DNA of 64,000 nt from Pomphorhynchus laevis (GCA_012934845.2 WNNJ02000588.1:1-64000); one strand, 5' to 3'; numbered from the stretch's first letter, positions 10,798 through 22,390 are shown. Program-made: numbers and translations. Notes: generated by a model not told the origin, from the letters alone.

Positions 10798-11440
10798 GAT
10801 TGTGGCACAATATTATCCTCACAGGTATTGTTCCTATTCTTGATACAGCAGGACGCTACTAATCAGTCTGGGTGGGTCTCATCAGCTGCTGACCCAGACC
10901 TACATTTCACGTTTCGACACTAATTATCTGCTTACTCCGTACACAGGTGCTGATCGAATTTGAACTCAGTTGAATCGCGATACATACGTCCTAAGTTCAA
11001 ATCCATTCAGCACCATTGTATAGAGTGAGTAGATAATAATGGTCGAAACGTGAAATGTAGGTTTTGGTCAGCAGCTGATGAGACCCACCCATGCTGGTTA
11101 GTAGCGTTTTGCTGTATCAATAATAGGAACATAATACCTGTGAGAATTATGTCGTTCAACAGCCAGAATAATTATTATATCGCGATTCAACTGAGTTCAA
11201 ATTCGATCAGCACCTGTGTACGGATTAAGCACCGTACACTGGTACTGATCGTACACCGGTGCTGACGATCAACACCAGTGTAAGAAGTAAACAGATAATA
11301 AGGGTCGAAACGTGAAATGTAGGTCTAGGTCAGCAGCTGATGAGACCCGCCCAGCCTAATTAGTAGCGTCCTGCTGTATCAATAATAGGAACAGAATACC
11401 TGTGAGGATAATATCGTGCAACAATCAGAGGAAAAAATAT
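10798..11440. repeat. Repeat family B: one inverted and two direct copies with permuted hammerhead-like core
   Basis: Three copies share GTCGAAACGTGAAATGTAGG, a short spacer, then CAGCAGCTGATGAGACCC. Copy 1 is on the minus strand (core 10874-10918). Copies 2 (11041-11086) and 3 (11302-11348) are on the plus strand. In copy 3 GGGTC lies directly before GAAA and GACCC directly after CTGATGA, so stem II of a hammerhead would be 5 bp with the canonical closing pair. Each copy continues to TACAGCAGGACGCTACTAAT-like and AATACCTGTGAGGATAAT-like ends. No coding frame is involved. Confidence 0.75.
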
Positions 11441-11494
11441 TTTAATCTGAAGATTTTTAATAGTTTAGGTTTTTAAGGGGTAAGAATTTGTTAA

Positions 11495-11670
11495 TACTCA
11501 ATTTTTATGAATTGATTAATGAATTATATATATCAGAATTAAGATTAGAGGTCATATATAGAAATTAATATGCTATCATGTTTCGCCAATATTCATCGAT
11601 CCAACATACCAGCGAACCAAATATCTGGTAGTATGTTTTATAATCATTTGATCTAAAGTGATTATATAAC
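11495..11670 (+). repeat. Dispersed repeat family A, copy
   Basis: The order is the TTTTTATGAATTGATTAATG arm, the AGATTAGAGGTCAT block, the TGCTATCATGTTTCGCC hairpin arm and the opposing CAACATACCAGC arm, as in family A. Confidence 0.65.
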
Positions 11671-11971
11671 ACTTAGAAATGATTATCCAACAATAAGAAA
11701 TGTTAATTTAATTTTTTGTTCATTTTATTTTTATGGTAACCTAGTAGCTTATCTATCTGCGCGAATAGTTACAATGTCGATGTAATATTATATATTATAA
11801 TAATATATTATAATATATTAAATAAATAAAATTTAATATATCAAATAATAAATATTTGTATAATACGCTAAATATATAATATATATTAAATATAGTATTA
11901 CATATTATAATATGATATTATGCAATATTATTTATTATCCAACCATAACAATTTTCTGCTAACAATTTTAA

Positions 11972-12007
11972 TGGGTGGACTTGGTACTTATACCAAGTCC
12001 ACCCATA
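11972..12007. repeat. Perfect 16-bp hairpin
   Basis: ATGGGTGGACTTGGTA (11972-11987), the loop CTTA, then the exact reverse complement (11992-12007). It is GC-richer than its surroundings. No downstream T-run or gene is linked to it, so it is more likely a foldback remnant than a terminator. Confidence 0.9.
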
Positions 12008-12760
12008 CTCAGCGGAAGACATGTTTGGATTCGTGAGCGGGAATCTAGTCGTATCCAGACTAATTCGCGAATTACATTTATGACGGCCTAAAATAACATT
12101 ACCTAAGAAGTACTTTGCAATGCTTTGTGTTAAATGAACAAATCTTTTAAACGATAAATGTCGGCTAAAGTAACATACGCAGCCAAATAATTTTCGAAAT
12201 TTTTAAAATTATGTGACTCTTTATAAATAGACGATACAAAAATCATTTATTTTATATGACCTATTTGAATATAACTCTTTTCTACGAGTTAAATAATTGC
12301 GGTTTAAAAAATTTATTTATAATAGAATGTAAGGTAAGATAAAGTTAAGTAATAAATGTAAGGTAAGAATTTTTGATAACCCAATTTTATAAATTTGTTA
12401 ATATGATATTGAAATAAAGATTAAGATAAAAGATTAGATGTCATTATATTAAAATAATAAATTATTATTTGTATATTTAATATTTAATAATTATATGTTT
12501 CTTTAAATATGATGAGCAAGTTCTTATTTGGAGTTTATGAATTCAAAAAAATTATATTTATACTTAAATTTGAAAATCTATGATTATAAAAATCTATGTG
12601 AATTTTTATTTATCGTGTTATAAATTGGCATCAACAAATTTAGCATTGAACTTTTATGAGATTTTTGTAAACCGTCAAAAAACAATACTGAATTGGAATT
12701 AAATTAACACATTACACTACGCAGAGATTTTATTAACTTTTGAATTGAACAAATCAGATA
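12008..12760. other. AT-rich stretch, no gene recognised
   Basis: No motif-bearing frame. A short direct repeat around GTAAGGTAAGA-like sequence (12330-12370) is the only notable feature. Confidence 0.4.
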
Positions 12761-12764
12761 AGAT

Positions 12765-12930
12765 AACTGAGTCTTCGTTAATAAAATTAAGATAAATAAT
12801 AAATACTTATATAAGATTTTACAATTTATATCAAATTAAAATTTTAAATTGAAGTTTAAAATAAAAATAAATTTAGATTAATTGACTAGTAAATGACAGA
12901 CGTTGTATCATAATAAGGATTAGATGTCAT
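12765..12930 (+). repeat. Dispersed repeat family A, 5' part
   Basis: Begins GATAAGATAACTGAGTCT and runs through the AT-rich arm to ATAAGGATTAGATGTCATC, then diverges before the hairpin core. Confidence 0.65.
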
Positions 12931-13084
12931 CAAAATTTATGTTTTTTTAATTGATTAGAAAATCATAAATGAATGCTTATTTATTTGAATGACTGTCAAA
13001 GAATGCTGCCTTTTTAATTTCAAAACTAATATCAAATACGAGAGAATACGAGAGAATACGAGATTGCAGGCCGTTGTATGATGC

Positions 13085-13275
13085 TGTTTAAAACATTGCC
13101 GGCAAGCTGCGAATATTTTGCAGACTGTCTGAACGGGCAGTAGATGTTTGGAATAGTTTATCTGAAGAAATCGGCTCCCGTCACCAATTTCCTCGCTTTC
13201 AAAAACAGGGTTCGACGTTGGATATACGATCAGGCTTATTTGTCACCTTTACCAACTTACCTATTTAGCTGATAT
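13085..13275 (+). mobile_element. LINE C-terminal fragment
   Basis: The plus strand encodes LSERAVDVWNSLSEEIGSR and, after one frameshift, FKNRVRRWIYDQAYLSPL before a stop. This is the R-x-x-x-V-W-N-S-L and F-K block found at the end of CR1/Jockey-type ORF2 proteins. Nothing upstream of about 13085 continues it, so only the 3' end is present, followed at once by a family A copy. Confidence 0.7.
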
Positions 13276-13324
13276 TTATTTTCTGTCTTTGTGATCGGCT
13301 AAAAGCTTTATGACTAAGTTTATG

Positions 13325-13720
13325 CATTAATAATTATAAATAATAGATAATTATTATATAAGATTTTATATAATTTATATCAACTTAAAATTTATTATTG
13401 AAATATAAAATAAAAATCAATTTTTATGAATTGACTAATAAATTATATACGATTTATTCAAATAAAGAATAATTATATAAGATTTTATATAATTTGTGTT
13501 TATATCAAGCTAAAATTATAAATTGAAATTTAAAATAATAGTCAATTGTTATGAATTGACTAATAAATGATATACGATGTATCATAATAAGGATTAGAGG
13601 TCATCAGGATGATCTCTTATGTTACCAGGTTCCGTCCCATATTCCTCGACCTGACATAGCAGCTGGGCCAAATACGCGCTAATAACGTATTTCCTCTGAT
13701 GATATTTGATTATTTAGTGT
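13325..13720 (+). repeat. Dispersed repeat family A, complete copy
   Basis: AT-rich arm (with an internal duplication near 13330-13450 and 13470-13560), then ATAAGGATTAGAGGTCATCA (13588-13607), the hairpin region, and TTTCCTCTGATGATATTTG (13690-13708) ending in TTTAGTGTAC. It is one of the best copies of the core fold. Confidence 0.75.
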
Positions 13721-14120
13721 ACATTATTATAAGACAAAGCATATTGCTTATTATCCATAAATTTTAAATGATATTTTGTTGTTTTGTATATTGTAAAATT
13801 ATAAGAAAAATAAAAATTCCATTGAAAATTAGCAAAAATAATGTCTTATTTTAAATAACTTATTAATTTGATATTTGACTAACATAATAGGAATGATGAT
13901 TCCTTTTAATTAAGTAAATGTATTCCGCTAAACTCTATTCGGTTTAGCAATTATTTGATTAATTGATTATTAGATTTATAATTGATAATTATTAAAAATA
14001 ATTATTAATAATTGATTATTATTAATAATCAATTATTAATTGTCAATTATCAATTTAATAATATTAAATTGATAATTTATATTTTATTGTCAAAAATAAA
14101 ATTGTCAACTCATTTTTTTG
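13721..14120. other. AT-rich spacer, no gene seen
   Basis: Includes strong local AT palindromes (TTAATAATTGATTATTATTAATAATC-type repeats near 13995-14060) with no coding signal. Confidence 0.45.
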
Positions 14121-17011
14121 TAGAAATTATGAACTGGTTGTTCGGCTCCTAATTGCTGCAACTCATCAAGTATACCGCAGTCATGCTTGCAACCCTCCAA
14201 GACTGAACATCTACAGCCTCCAACTCACACGGCGCATGAAAACGTATTGCAAACGGATCCTTCCTCAAACGAGAATGGTATATCTGATGCGTCTAGTTAC
14301 ACAACAAGCATCATTACCTGTGGATTACTACACCACGGTAATTCAATGGAAACCTAATTTGCTGGCTCTTCCGAAATGTTCAAGTAGCAACGAGATAATT
14401 CTAAAATTAGCCTCATTTTATGCTGAAGTCGCTCATGGCTTACACAATGAACATGACGCTATCAAGTCGGTGATCGTCTTCTCTCAGTGTATGCTACAAC
14501 AAATCCAAACTCACAAAGTTGCATTTGTTCGTAAAGCGCTTGAACGACGACTGATACTCTGGAACCAAAATAAATTCAAGGAATTATTTGAAGAGGCCTA
14601 ATATCTACAAGGAGTTATTATGCATAAAATTAGTAAATCAAGCCAGTAAACTGGAAATCCGTGTATCAAAGTTTGATGTCAAGAGGGAAAGTAAGTTCGG
14701 CAACGAAAATTCTGGAGGAAATAACGATTTGGGTGTACTTTCACCAGATGAAATGGTATAAGGAATCTCAGTTAAAGATATACTCAATGATCTCCACCCC
14801 AATGCCAAGGATGGCGTACCTAGTGTAATGCTAAGTCAACCATTTCCGAATATGCCGATGTACCATCCATCACGTTTTGCAAACATAAACGAATGTGACA
14901 TTATTCGTACATCTAAAAGGACCGAAGGAAGTGCGGGTCCATCATAACTTGACTCGATTGCATGGCGATGTATGCTTACTAATTACGGATTCAGTTATCG
15001 TGTTCTTGCAAAGTCGCTTGCAGATTTAGCCATACGACTGTCCATCGATATAATTCCATCAGGAACACTAGATGCTTTTGTTGCATGCAGACTTGTTTGA
15101 GGTCAATTGGTGTTTGCGATGTTGCGAGGATAATATTATGTAAGACGATCTTAGATATAATAAAATTTGACATGCAAGATGTTGCTGGACTCAATCAGCT
15201 AGCTGCGTCCCAGAAGAGTGGCATCGACTTTGCTACTCACTCATTACAAAAAGCGTATAACTCCGATCCGAACGTTTACCTGTTGGCTGTTGATGCGTCC
15301 AATGAGTTCAACCGAATAAATTAAAAGGTTGTACTTCACAATATCGAATATATTTGTCCTACATTATCTTGCGCAATTGAAAATATATACGCTTCTCCAG
15401 ATGAAATGGTTTTAGGTGGTGCCAGTATTATGTCCTCTGTAGGGTTTACTCAGGGTGACCCATTTGCTATGGCCGGATTTTCAATTACATCCCTACCAAT
15501 TATTAACAAAATTCATATGACCATACCAAACGTAATCCAAAGGTGGTTCGCCGATGATGTTACCTTTGTAGGTACTATCGATGATCTCAAGCGTGTTTAG
15601 GATATTTTACAAACATTGGTTCGGGTTATGGTTATTTTGTAAATGAAGTCAAAACCCAGCTATTATCTCACGTAGCACTGAAGAAGTTATTACTTCCTAG
15701 TGAAAATATTAATACGAATACAACTGGCATCGAGATTCTTATTATTCCCATTGGAACCCCAGCTTACGTCTCGACCTTCACACATTCGAAGATCACTAAT
15801 TGTTTGCCTTCAATCAGGCGACTATGCCAAATGACCGAAGTTGATCCCATATCGCATATGTGGGCATCACTAAATCTGTTTAGATGAAATGGAACTACTA
15901 CACTCGCGCTATACTATGCAAAGAGTCCGAATTGACCCAACTTATATTGATGATAAAGAATGAATTGATTCCAGCCCTACTAAATCAAAATGTAGATGAC
16001 AATTAAAATTTGATTCTCACCATGCCGATAAAGTTTGGAGAATCAGGAATATATGATCCAACGTTTACAGCTTCCTTGGACTATTACAGCTCGCAAACGA
16101 TGTGCGAAACCTACGAAACCGGAATGGGAGGAAATGAGCTCCGCAGCATTCAAGAAATTAAACTATGCCGCCTTATATCTGATAGAATTACCTCATTTCA
16201 TAATAGGCCATAGCAATCACCCCTATTAACTGGTCCTATCATTGCCAACCGCCATGCACATATTTGTCGGGACGGCGCTTCTTCCTGTCTAAGTACGTTA
16301 CCGTTATCAATCGATAATTTCCGATTGTCTCCTCGTGAGTTTAAGGATGCTATTTGTACCCGATACGGATAGACTCCAGTAGATTTAGTCAAGAACTTGT
16401 GCAAGTGCGGTTTAAGTTTAGATATGCCACACTCTATGAGCTGCAAGAAAGGCGGGCTTCCTACGATCAGGCACGATTCGATTCGTAATTTAATGGTAAG
16501 CGTCAATTCGGAAATATTTCCTTGTGTAGAAATTGAACCAACATTATCTCCAGTGCCAAGCGGATTTTCGATAGAATCAACTACAACGACTCTAGATTCG
16601 AATGCACGATTGGACATTTCATGTATGGGGTTGGGAGGATCAAGATTTGTGCAGACATTTTTTGATGTCACTATCTTCTCTACAGTTGCTCAATCTTATG
16701 TCAACCGCAACCCATCTTCCTCGTTTTAATATTACGAATTAAGGAAGGTAGCCAAATACAAAGAGCGTGTACGCAGAATCGAACGCGGATCATTCATTCC
16801 GTTAGTATTTTCGACAGTGGAAGGTTTTGGTGGTGATGCTGGAAGACTTATCAAGACGATTGTTACGACGATGTCACAGAGAAGCACTTCAACTTACTCA
16901 GACAATGTTACGAAGATAAAGAGGAGGTTGTCCTTTGAACTTGTACGTGCATCATCTGCTTGCATGCGCGCGTCACGGTCGACCCGTGGAAGGGCGACTT
17001 TTTCAACTTAA
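14121..17011 (+). mobile_element. RLE-encoding LINE (R2/NeSL/R4-type architecture), decayed
   Basis: A plus-strand element less AT-rich than its flanks. In order it shows an N-terminal region with ERRLILWNQNKFKELFEEA (14236-14601), the pre-RT block DGVPSVMLSQPF and RTEGSAGPS (about 14810-14945), an RT with RSIGVCDVAR, LLAVDASNEFNRIN, GFTQGDPFAMAG and the catalytic FADD (15090-15600), then a zinc-knuckle and restriction-like endonuclease region CKCGLSLDMPHSMSC with RHDSIRN (16397-16500), and the tail ERGSFIPLVFSTVEGFG to about 17011. The blocks lie in several frames with multiple stops and frameshifts, so it is not functional. No AP endonuclease is present, as expected for RLE LINEs. The exact clade cannot be fixed by eye. 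Confidence 0.8.
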
Positions 17012-17195
17012 GAAAAAAGCTGATTAACCTAATCAGTCTTTTTTCAAGTTAAAAATACTGATTAGGAAAGACTGATTATGATGAAATTAATTATACATTA
17101 CGGCCATTTGAGGGTAAAGATTTTTGTACATTCTTCAATAAAAAAATAATTAATAATTTATTATTATTTATTAAAAAAATTATTTATTAATTAAT
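17012..17195. other. AT-rich spacer between two LINE pieces
   Basis: Contains CTGATTA-rich inverted repeats (near 17020-17075) and TTATTAATTAATAA runs. Probably derived from the tail of the preceding element. Confidence 0.4.
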
Positions 17196-17562
17196 AATAA
17201 TTTTTTGGACATATGTATTTACAGCTCTTTGGCACCTACATACTCTTGCAAAACTCCTCTCGAATGCCATATATACCATCAACAGCGGAAATATGCAAAG
17301 TATGGTGAACGAATTGCAGATATAGAAAGAGGTACTTTCTTTCCTCTTATATTTTCTACGTCAGGTGGTATTGGACCTGAGACAGATAAAATACTAAAAT
17401 GGATAGCAGCCAAATCTGCTGATCGTAATAAGCTTGCATACAGCGAATGTATTTCTAGGCTGAAATCAAAAATCAGTGTCGCCATTGCAGTTAGTGCATC
17501 GGTTTGTATACGTGCTACAAGGCTTAGAATAAACGAACAAGCACAGTATTATCAAACATAGT
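17196..17562 (+). mobile_element. RLE LINE, 3' end only
   Basis: An uninterrupted frame of 118 codons encodes KYGERIADIERGTFFPLIFS, TSGGIGPETDKILKWIA and a basic tail with CIRATR. It matches, block for block, the C-terminus of the element that ends at 17011, but differs in sequence, so it is a second, more intact copy truncated to its last 370 bp. Same orientation, 185 bp downstream. Confidence 0.8.
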
Positions 17563-18240
17563 AAAAGATGGGTAAGCGTCTAAGATTTACATCAATGACT
17601 GATCAAAAAGCAAACAAATTTAAGGATATTATGTGTATTTGTTGTTTATTTTTATAATAAAAACTGGTATTTAAAAAAAATTATTTATTAATTAATTATT
17701 TATTAATTAATTATTTATTCTCATTAAAAAATAAATAATAATTTACAAATTATTTACAAATAATTTGCAATTATTTATTATAATCTTTTACATTTTAAAT
17801 TGATATGAACTATCTTTTATTTGTACAAAGGGGATAATTTCCTTTTGATAATATTTCGGTTATAGCGTTAATGACAGTAGTGTTAACACTACTTTTATTC
17901 ATTTTTAATAATTATTTTAAAAGTTTTTTATTTATATTATATTTTCTTCAAAGATAATCGAGTAATTTTCTCTTTGTCTAAATAATCCCCGAGTCGAAAG
18001 ACATAAATGGGATTTAATAAACACTCACTTAATAACAGTTAATAGTGTTTTACAGTGTTTTACAACTGTCAAACACTAAATTGTACTCTTAATTCAACAA
18101 ATAAGCAACTTTAATTCATCTTGACTTGAAAATATAAAAGGATATTAAAATATATGAAATATAAATATATAAAAAACATATTTTATAACATATAAAAAAG
18201 GATATTGCTGATATTCAAGAATAATAATAGCTAAGAATAT
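17563..18240. other. AT-rich spacer, no gene seen
   Basis: Short TTATTTATTAATTAA repeats near 17670-17720 look like a LINE tail microsatellite. Nothing else is recognised. Confidence 0.4.
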
Positions 18241-18245
18241 TAATT

Positions 18246-18868
18246 AAATTGCGTATTTGAACTTTCACAATGATGTGTAAATTAAAGTTACCAATGTACA
18301 ACTATTTTAAAGATACTTTAAGTATCTTATTAATTAATAAGATACTTATTTAGCATCCTTTAAAGTGCGTTGTTCTTCGGTCTAAGAAATGCTTGTCTTT
18401 TAAACAATTAATAGAAGATCGATAGATAAGCTAGAAGTCCCTATATCCGTTAGCGACGGATCTTTCAGCACCGTCGCCGTATCTCTTACAGCATTGTGAC
18501 ATACGAAAGTTGTACCACCAATTCTACAGGACAGAATATGCTTCAAGTATGTGCCCTGTCCACATTTACAACGGAGCTTCTGATCCGGGTTTATATTGTA
18601 CCTTACACCGACTGCGATCTCAAAGTGCTTTGATGTCAAACACCAACCAAATCTCTTCCGTGTTATTACTAATATAAATAATAATTATAATATTATTTAA
18701 TTTCAACTGGCAAACAGCAGTAATTACAAACTTATCAAGAACAAAATCTTACATTGAATTGAATTGCGTATTTGAACTTTCAAAATGATGTTTAAATTAA
18801 AGTTACCAATGTACAAATATTTTAAAGATACTTTAAGTATCTTATTAATTAATAAGATAAGTATCTTA
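18246..18868. repeat. 100-bp direct repeats bracketing a LINE fragment
   Basis: ATTGCGTATTTGAACTTTCA and the following 80 or so bases (18246-18345) recur at about 18770-18868, both ending in the AAGATACTTTAAGTATCTT palindrome. The inserted LINE piece at 18405-18640 lies between them. Confidence 0.8.
18405..18640 (-). mobile_element. RLE LINE fragment (zinc-knuckle/endonuclease start)
   Basis: The minus strand encodes RCKCGQGTYLKHILSCRIGG and then CHNAVRDTATVLKD. This is the C-x-C-x7-H-x4-C motif followed by HN-x-x-RD that opens the restriction-like endonuclease region in this LINE class. About 79 codons remain open. It belongs to the same class as 14121-17011 but runs in the opposite direction. 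Confidence 0.75.
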
Positions 18869-20090
18869 TTAATTAATTATCTTATTATCTCATTAATAAT
18901 GTTTCTTAAATGTAAATTATGATACACATCAAAAAAGGTTTGCATTGAAACCTGATGACCAAACTTGAGTTCGTTTTTTTTAATTAAACGAGTTAACTAC
19001 AACGTGTATTTTCGATACTCACTGTTTCCATTGTCAAGAACTAAATAAATGATAGTTACAGCTAAAGCAAACAGGACTTCCCGAAGTCATAATTGTCATG
19101 GTTAATTTTCATTAACTTTATCTTGCATGAAACTGCGAATTCCGGTTTTTCCATCAATAGAAAGCAAATAATAATTATTTTTAATATTTTGTTTCCCATA
19201 ATTACGTAATATTGCCCGCATTCACATTCATTAAGTCTGAATTGATTTTAACAGAATTCATCAAGCACGTAAAATCGAATTTACTAACCGAAAAAGTTAG
19301 TAACTTAAGAAATTATGAAATTCAGCAGAGACAGGTGGAAAACAACGGAAGCACAATCAATTATATGTTTGAAATATTACCTTTAAGTGACTTTGCATTA
19401 AAATTGACTACAAAAAAAACTCATTTTCAAATAACTAATTCATTTTGCATACACGTGAATATAAATTGAGCGCGTATGAATTTTGTAAGTTATATAGAAG
19501 GTTATTTTATGCGTCATCTACATTAATTTTACACACACGTTCACCTATAACGCATTGGATTTGCTAACATTAGTGAGCATTTGATTACTAAGTTAAAAAC
19601 CGAGAAAATGCAAAGTTTATGAACCTTATACGCATCTAGAATTATTGAACTTATTATGTTATGTTTATTTTATAATTATATTAAATACGTAGACTCAGTT
19701 AGCTGATTTAATTTATGAACCTTATACGCATCTAGAATTCTTGAACTTATAGACAAATAAAAAAATATAAATTATAAATGCTAATTACCTACTATTCATA
19801 AAATATTTCGTCTGGTACCCATATATAAGAATAAACCACATTGAGAAAAGTTCCAGTAATCATAGAATTCGTATTTGTATACTCATTTCAAACGAGATTT
19901 TATTTCAAATTTGAATTACAATTTATATCATTTATGATTTACAAGCATCTCATTCTAGCCTGTCGTGTTCACTATTTGGCTTAAAGGCAATCAACCTCTT
20001 TATAACAATAATAAAGACTTTCTTAACTACACAAAAAAAAGAAAAAGAAACATGCAATAAACCAGATCAGACATAACAATAGAAAGTCAG
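18869..20090. other. AT-rich stretch, no gene established
   Basis: A frame of 85 codons at 19212-19469 has a less biased amino-acid mix than AT noise, but no known motif. It could be an exon, with no support beyond that. Short direct repeats (CTTATACGCATCTAGAATT, near 19625 and 19720) and a family A end fragment (AATACGTAGACTCAGTTAGC, 19684-19703) are also present. Confidence 0.35.
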
Positions 20091-20099
20091 TAGCTCTTC

Positions 20100-22390
20100 A
20101 GTCTTCTAACTCTTTTCTTCTTCTATCGCCTCAGGTCCAGAAGGATCTGAGCCCCCCAACCGATCCAACACGCCGCCTTCCGACTGAACCACCCGGGGTC
20201 TTTCACCCCCCGAAGAATCCAATCGGTGCGGACTATGCTGGGTAAACGAGAGACGAGGAGCTTAAGAAACCTTAGCCTTTGCTCTGGGGGACGTCCTCTT
20301 GAAAAGAAGACAAGTCCCGAGATAGCCCAGGTACCCCAAAGGCGCACCTGGGTTTTCCCTTTCAATAACAGATGCTGAGCCCGTTTCAGGGCCCACCTAG
20401 CTTTCTTCAGGATACGTTTGAGTCTATCCAGGTCAGCTTTCGCCGACCAGTTCACCGTAACGGTGAACCCCAGGTATTTTACTCGACTTGTGAAGGTGGG
20501 AAGTGGTTCAGAGGCAAATATGGAGGAGAGCGCAGAGAGTGCTAATCTCTTAAGTTTTTGCTTTGTAGCAGGTGTGCCATGAAAGACGACCACCTGCGAT
20601 TTAGCTGAGTTTAAAATAAGATTGGATATGGGTAACTGATCTTTTAATCTTAAAAAGAAACGGCTGATGTCAGAGACTACGTCTTTACACCTGTGTCCAG
20701 TAAACAGGGCTGTGGTGTCATCAGCATACACCACCAGACGTTGTTCGCGTTTAAATATTTTGAATAGTTTAATAGAGGCAGCAAGATATAAGATAGGAGA
20801 AAGTGGGGATCCTTGAGGTACACCCGTAATAGGGTAGAACTGACGCGCATCAGGGTCGTCTACATAGTAAAATCGCTTGGTAAACAACAGGATCTCCACT
20901 CTGTTCACAATTCTCGCAGGCAACCCGAGGGACCTGAGAGAAGAGATCACAAAAGGAATGGAGATGCGGTCAAATGCAGCAGAAAAGTCAAGGAAAACAG
21001 CCACAACTAGACGATGGCTATTATCCCGACAAAACTGCTCCACCTCACCAACTGCTGAATGGACCGAGCGACCTTTGACGAACCCATGAAAACCTGAAGG
21101 GATCAAATTACGCCTACTTAAATGGTCGCGGATTTTACGCGCAAGCGCTTTTTCGTAAATCGACACGAGGGCATTTTGAATCGAAATGGGTCGCAGATCT
21201 TTAGGGCATGAGCAGGATTTTTTCTTAGGAATAAAAACACGCTTACTAATATTGATGCCTGCTACATCGGATGGGGAGGCTAAAAGCATTGTGACGGCCA
21301 CCTCTCTTCTCTGATCAGCTGTCAAAAGCTGACAGACCCGAGAGGAAAGTGGAACGACGGATTTGGAGATGCCCGGGAGTGGACCCCAGGAGTTAAGGAT
21401 ATCCGTAACAGATAGATCCCTACTCCTGAAGTTACACCAAGGCGGGATTGGTTGAGGTGATAGAGTGGCTCCATAGTTGTGTAGGGCCAGTGACTCCTCT
21501 AAAACTTTATCAAGGCCTACATTCCCTATCCAACGCAATGCTCTATCCTTCCAGCAAACAAACTTCTCCTTCTTGAAAATCTTCCAAAAGGAAGACTGAG
21601 AAGGATTAAGGCGAGCTATACTCGTCCTATCCCTACTCAGCTGGAACCTGTATCTAGTGCTCCAGTATTCATTCGAGAGAGCCTGTTTGGCGGAAGCAGA
21701 GAGATTAGGGAGGTTCAGTAATTTTGCTAGGACCTTGAGTTTTGTCGGAGTGGGATTGTATATACGACCTTTATAGGTAGTCGATAGAATCGCGGTAGCT
21801 TGCGAAAAGAGGTAGGTATTAAATTTGGTCAAACTCTCATTTCCTATTAAGGGAAATAGTTGGATAGCCGCTTGAAAGAGGGACACTCTGATCGGATCAA
21901 AGTGAAACCTCCTTCGAAGCAACATATCTTCCTCGATCCTCCAACGAATTAGGTCATGAGAGGTGAACAATTGCTGGCGCGACTGCTCCGTGCAGAAGGG
22001 TTTTAACAACCACCTCGAGTGAAGCAGTAAAATGTCGAGGATAGAATTTGTTGATGTGCAATGAAAGGTAGGTGACGGGGGTTTGTGAATAAGGTAACCG
22101 TTCCTAGCTCTGCGAAGTGCTGCATTGATCCAACGACCAGTTCTGTCGTTGAAATCTCCAAGTAACATGTCATAACCGCTGTCAATAATACTATCCAGAA
22201 GGTCACGGTTCTTGTGAATTTCCCCTGGACGGATGTAGACATTGGCTAGACTTATGCGTTTACCGTTCTTACTGAGTGAAACTACTAAACAAGAAATGGC
22301 TGGACATGAGTAGTTTAATAGGAGGGAAGACCTTAAGGAGCACTTAACTAAGGTCAAGAGTCCTTGAGATGAAGAGGAGTGAGGTCTTTA
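20100..22390 (-). mobile_element. AP-endonuclease LINE (I/R1/Jockey-like), 5'-truncated, young
   Basis: GC-rich island with one long open frame on the minus strand covering the end of the endonuclease and a complete reverse transcriptase. The copy begins inside the endonuclease at about 22390, so it is 5'-truncated. A diverged relative in the opposite orientation lies at 60.6-63.5 kb. The uninterrupted frame suggests recent insertion compared with the other LINEs here. Confidence 0.85.
20123..22357 (-). CDS. LINE ORF2 (endonuclease C-half and reverse transcriptase)
   Basis: A 744-codon frame. Residues 61-70 (GYDMLLGDFN) and the following PPSPTFHCTSTNSILDI are the endonuclease C-terminal motifs. 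The RT carries RPISIQNALVSIYEKALARK (about 389-408), FLDFSAAFDR (455-464), GVPQGSPLSP (512-521) and the catalytic YADD (544-547). The thumb region follows, and the protein ends WIGWGAQILLDLRR. The predicted role is nicking and target-primed reverse transcription of LINE RNA. The first Met is only the first ATG in an open frame truncated at its 5' side; the usual N-terminal third of the endonuclease and any ORF1 are missing, so autonomous movement is unlikely. The domain order without a restriction-like endonuclease places it outside the RLE group. Confidence 0.85.
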   Translation of the reverse strand: MTLVKCSLRSSLLLNYSCPAISCLVVSLSKNGKRISLANVYIRPGEIHKNRDLLDSIIDSGYDMLLGDFNDRTGRWINAALRRARNGYLIHKPPSPTFHCTSTNSILDILLLHSRWLLKPFCTEQSRQQLFTSHDLIRWRIEEDMLLRRRFHFDPIRVSLFQAAIQLFPLIGNESLTKFNTYLFSQATAILSTTYKGRIYNPTPTKLKVLAKLLNLPNLSASAKQALSNEYWSTRYRFQLSRDRTSIARLNPSQSSFWKIFKKEKFVCWKDRALRWIGNVGLDKVLEESLALHNYGATLSPQPIPPWCNFRSRDLSVTDILNSWGPLPGISKSVVPLSSRVCQLLTADQRREVAVTMLLASPSDVAGINISKRVFIPKKKSCSCPKDLRPISIQNALVSIYEKALARKIRDHLSRRNLIPSGFHGFVKGRSVHSAVGEVEQFCRDNSHRLVVAVFLDFSAAFDRISIPFVISSLRSLGLPARIVNRVEILLFTKRFYYVDDPDARQFYPITGVPQGSPLSPILYLAASIKLFKIFKREQRLVVYADDTTALFTGHRCKDVVSDISRFFLRLKDQLPISNLILNSAKSQVVVFHGTPATKQKLKRLALSALSSIFASEPLPTFTSRVKYLGFTVTVNWSAKADLDRLKRILKKARWALKRAQHLLLKGKTQVRLWGTWAISGLVFFSRGRPPEQRLRFLKLLVSRLPSIVRTDWILRGVKDPGWFSRKAACWIGWGAQILLDLRR

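Noticed and set aside
11972-12007. Transcription terminator
   Set aside because: A strong hairpin, but no T-run and no gene upstream; the genome is eukaryotic.
13605-13700. Classical hammerhead ribozyme in family A
   Set aside because: CTGATGA is present on each strand, but the base after it is not able to form the canonical stem II with the GAAA side; called only a foldback core with hammerhead-like echoes.
16198-16671. 157-codon minus-strand frame
   Set aside because: It lies antisense to the RLE part of the LINE at 14121-17011, which has clear motifs on the plus strand.
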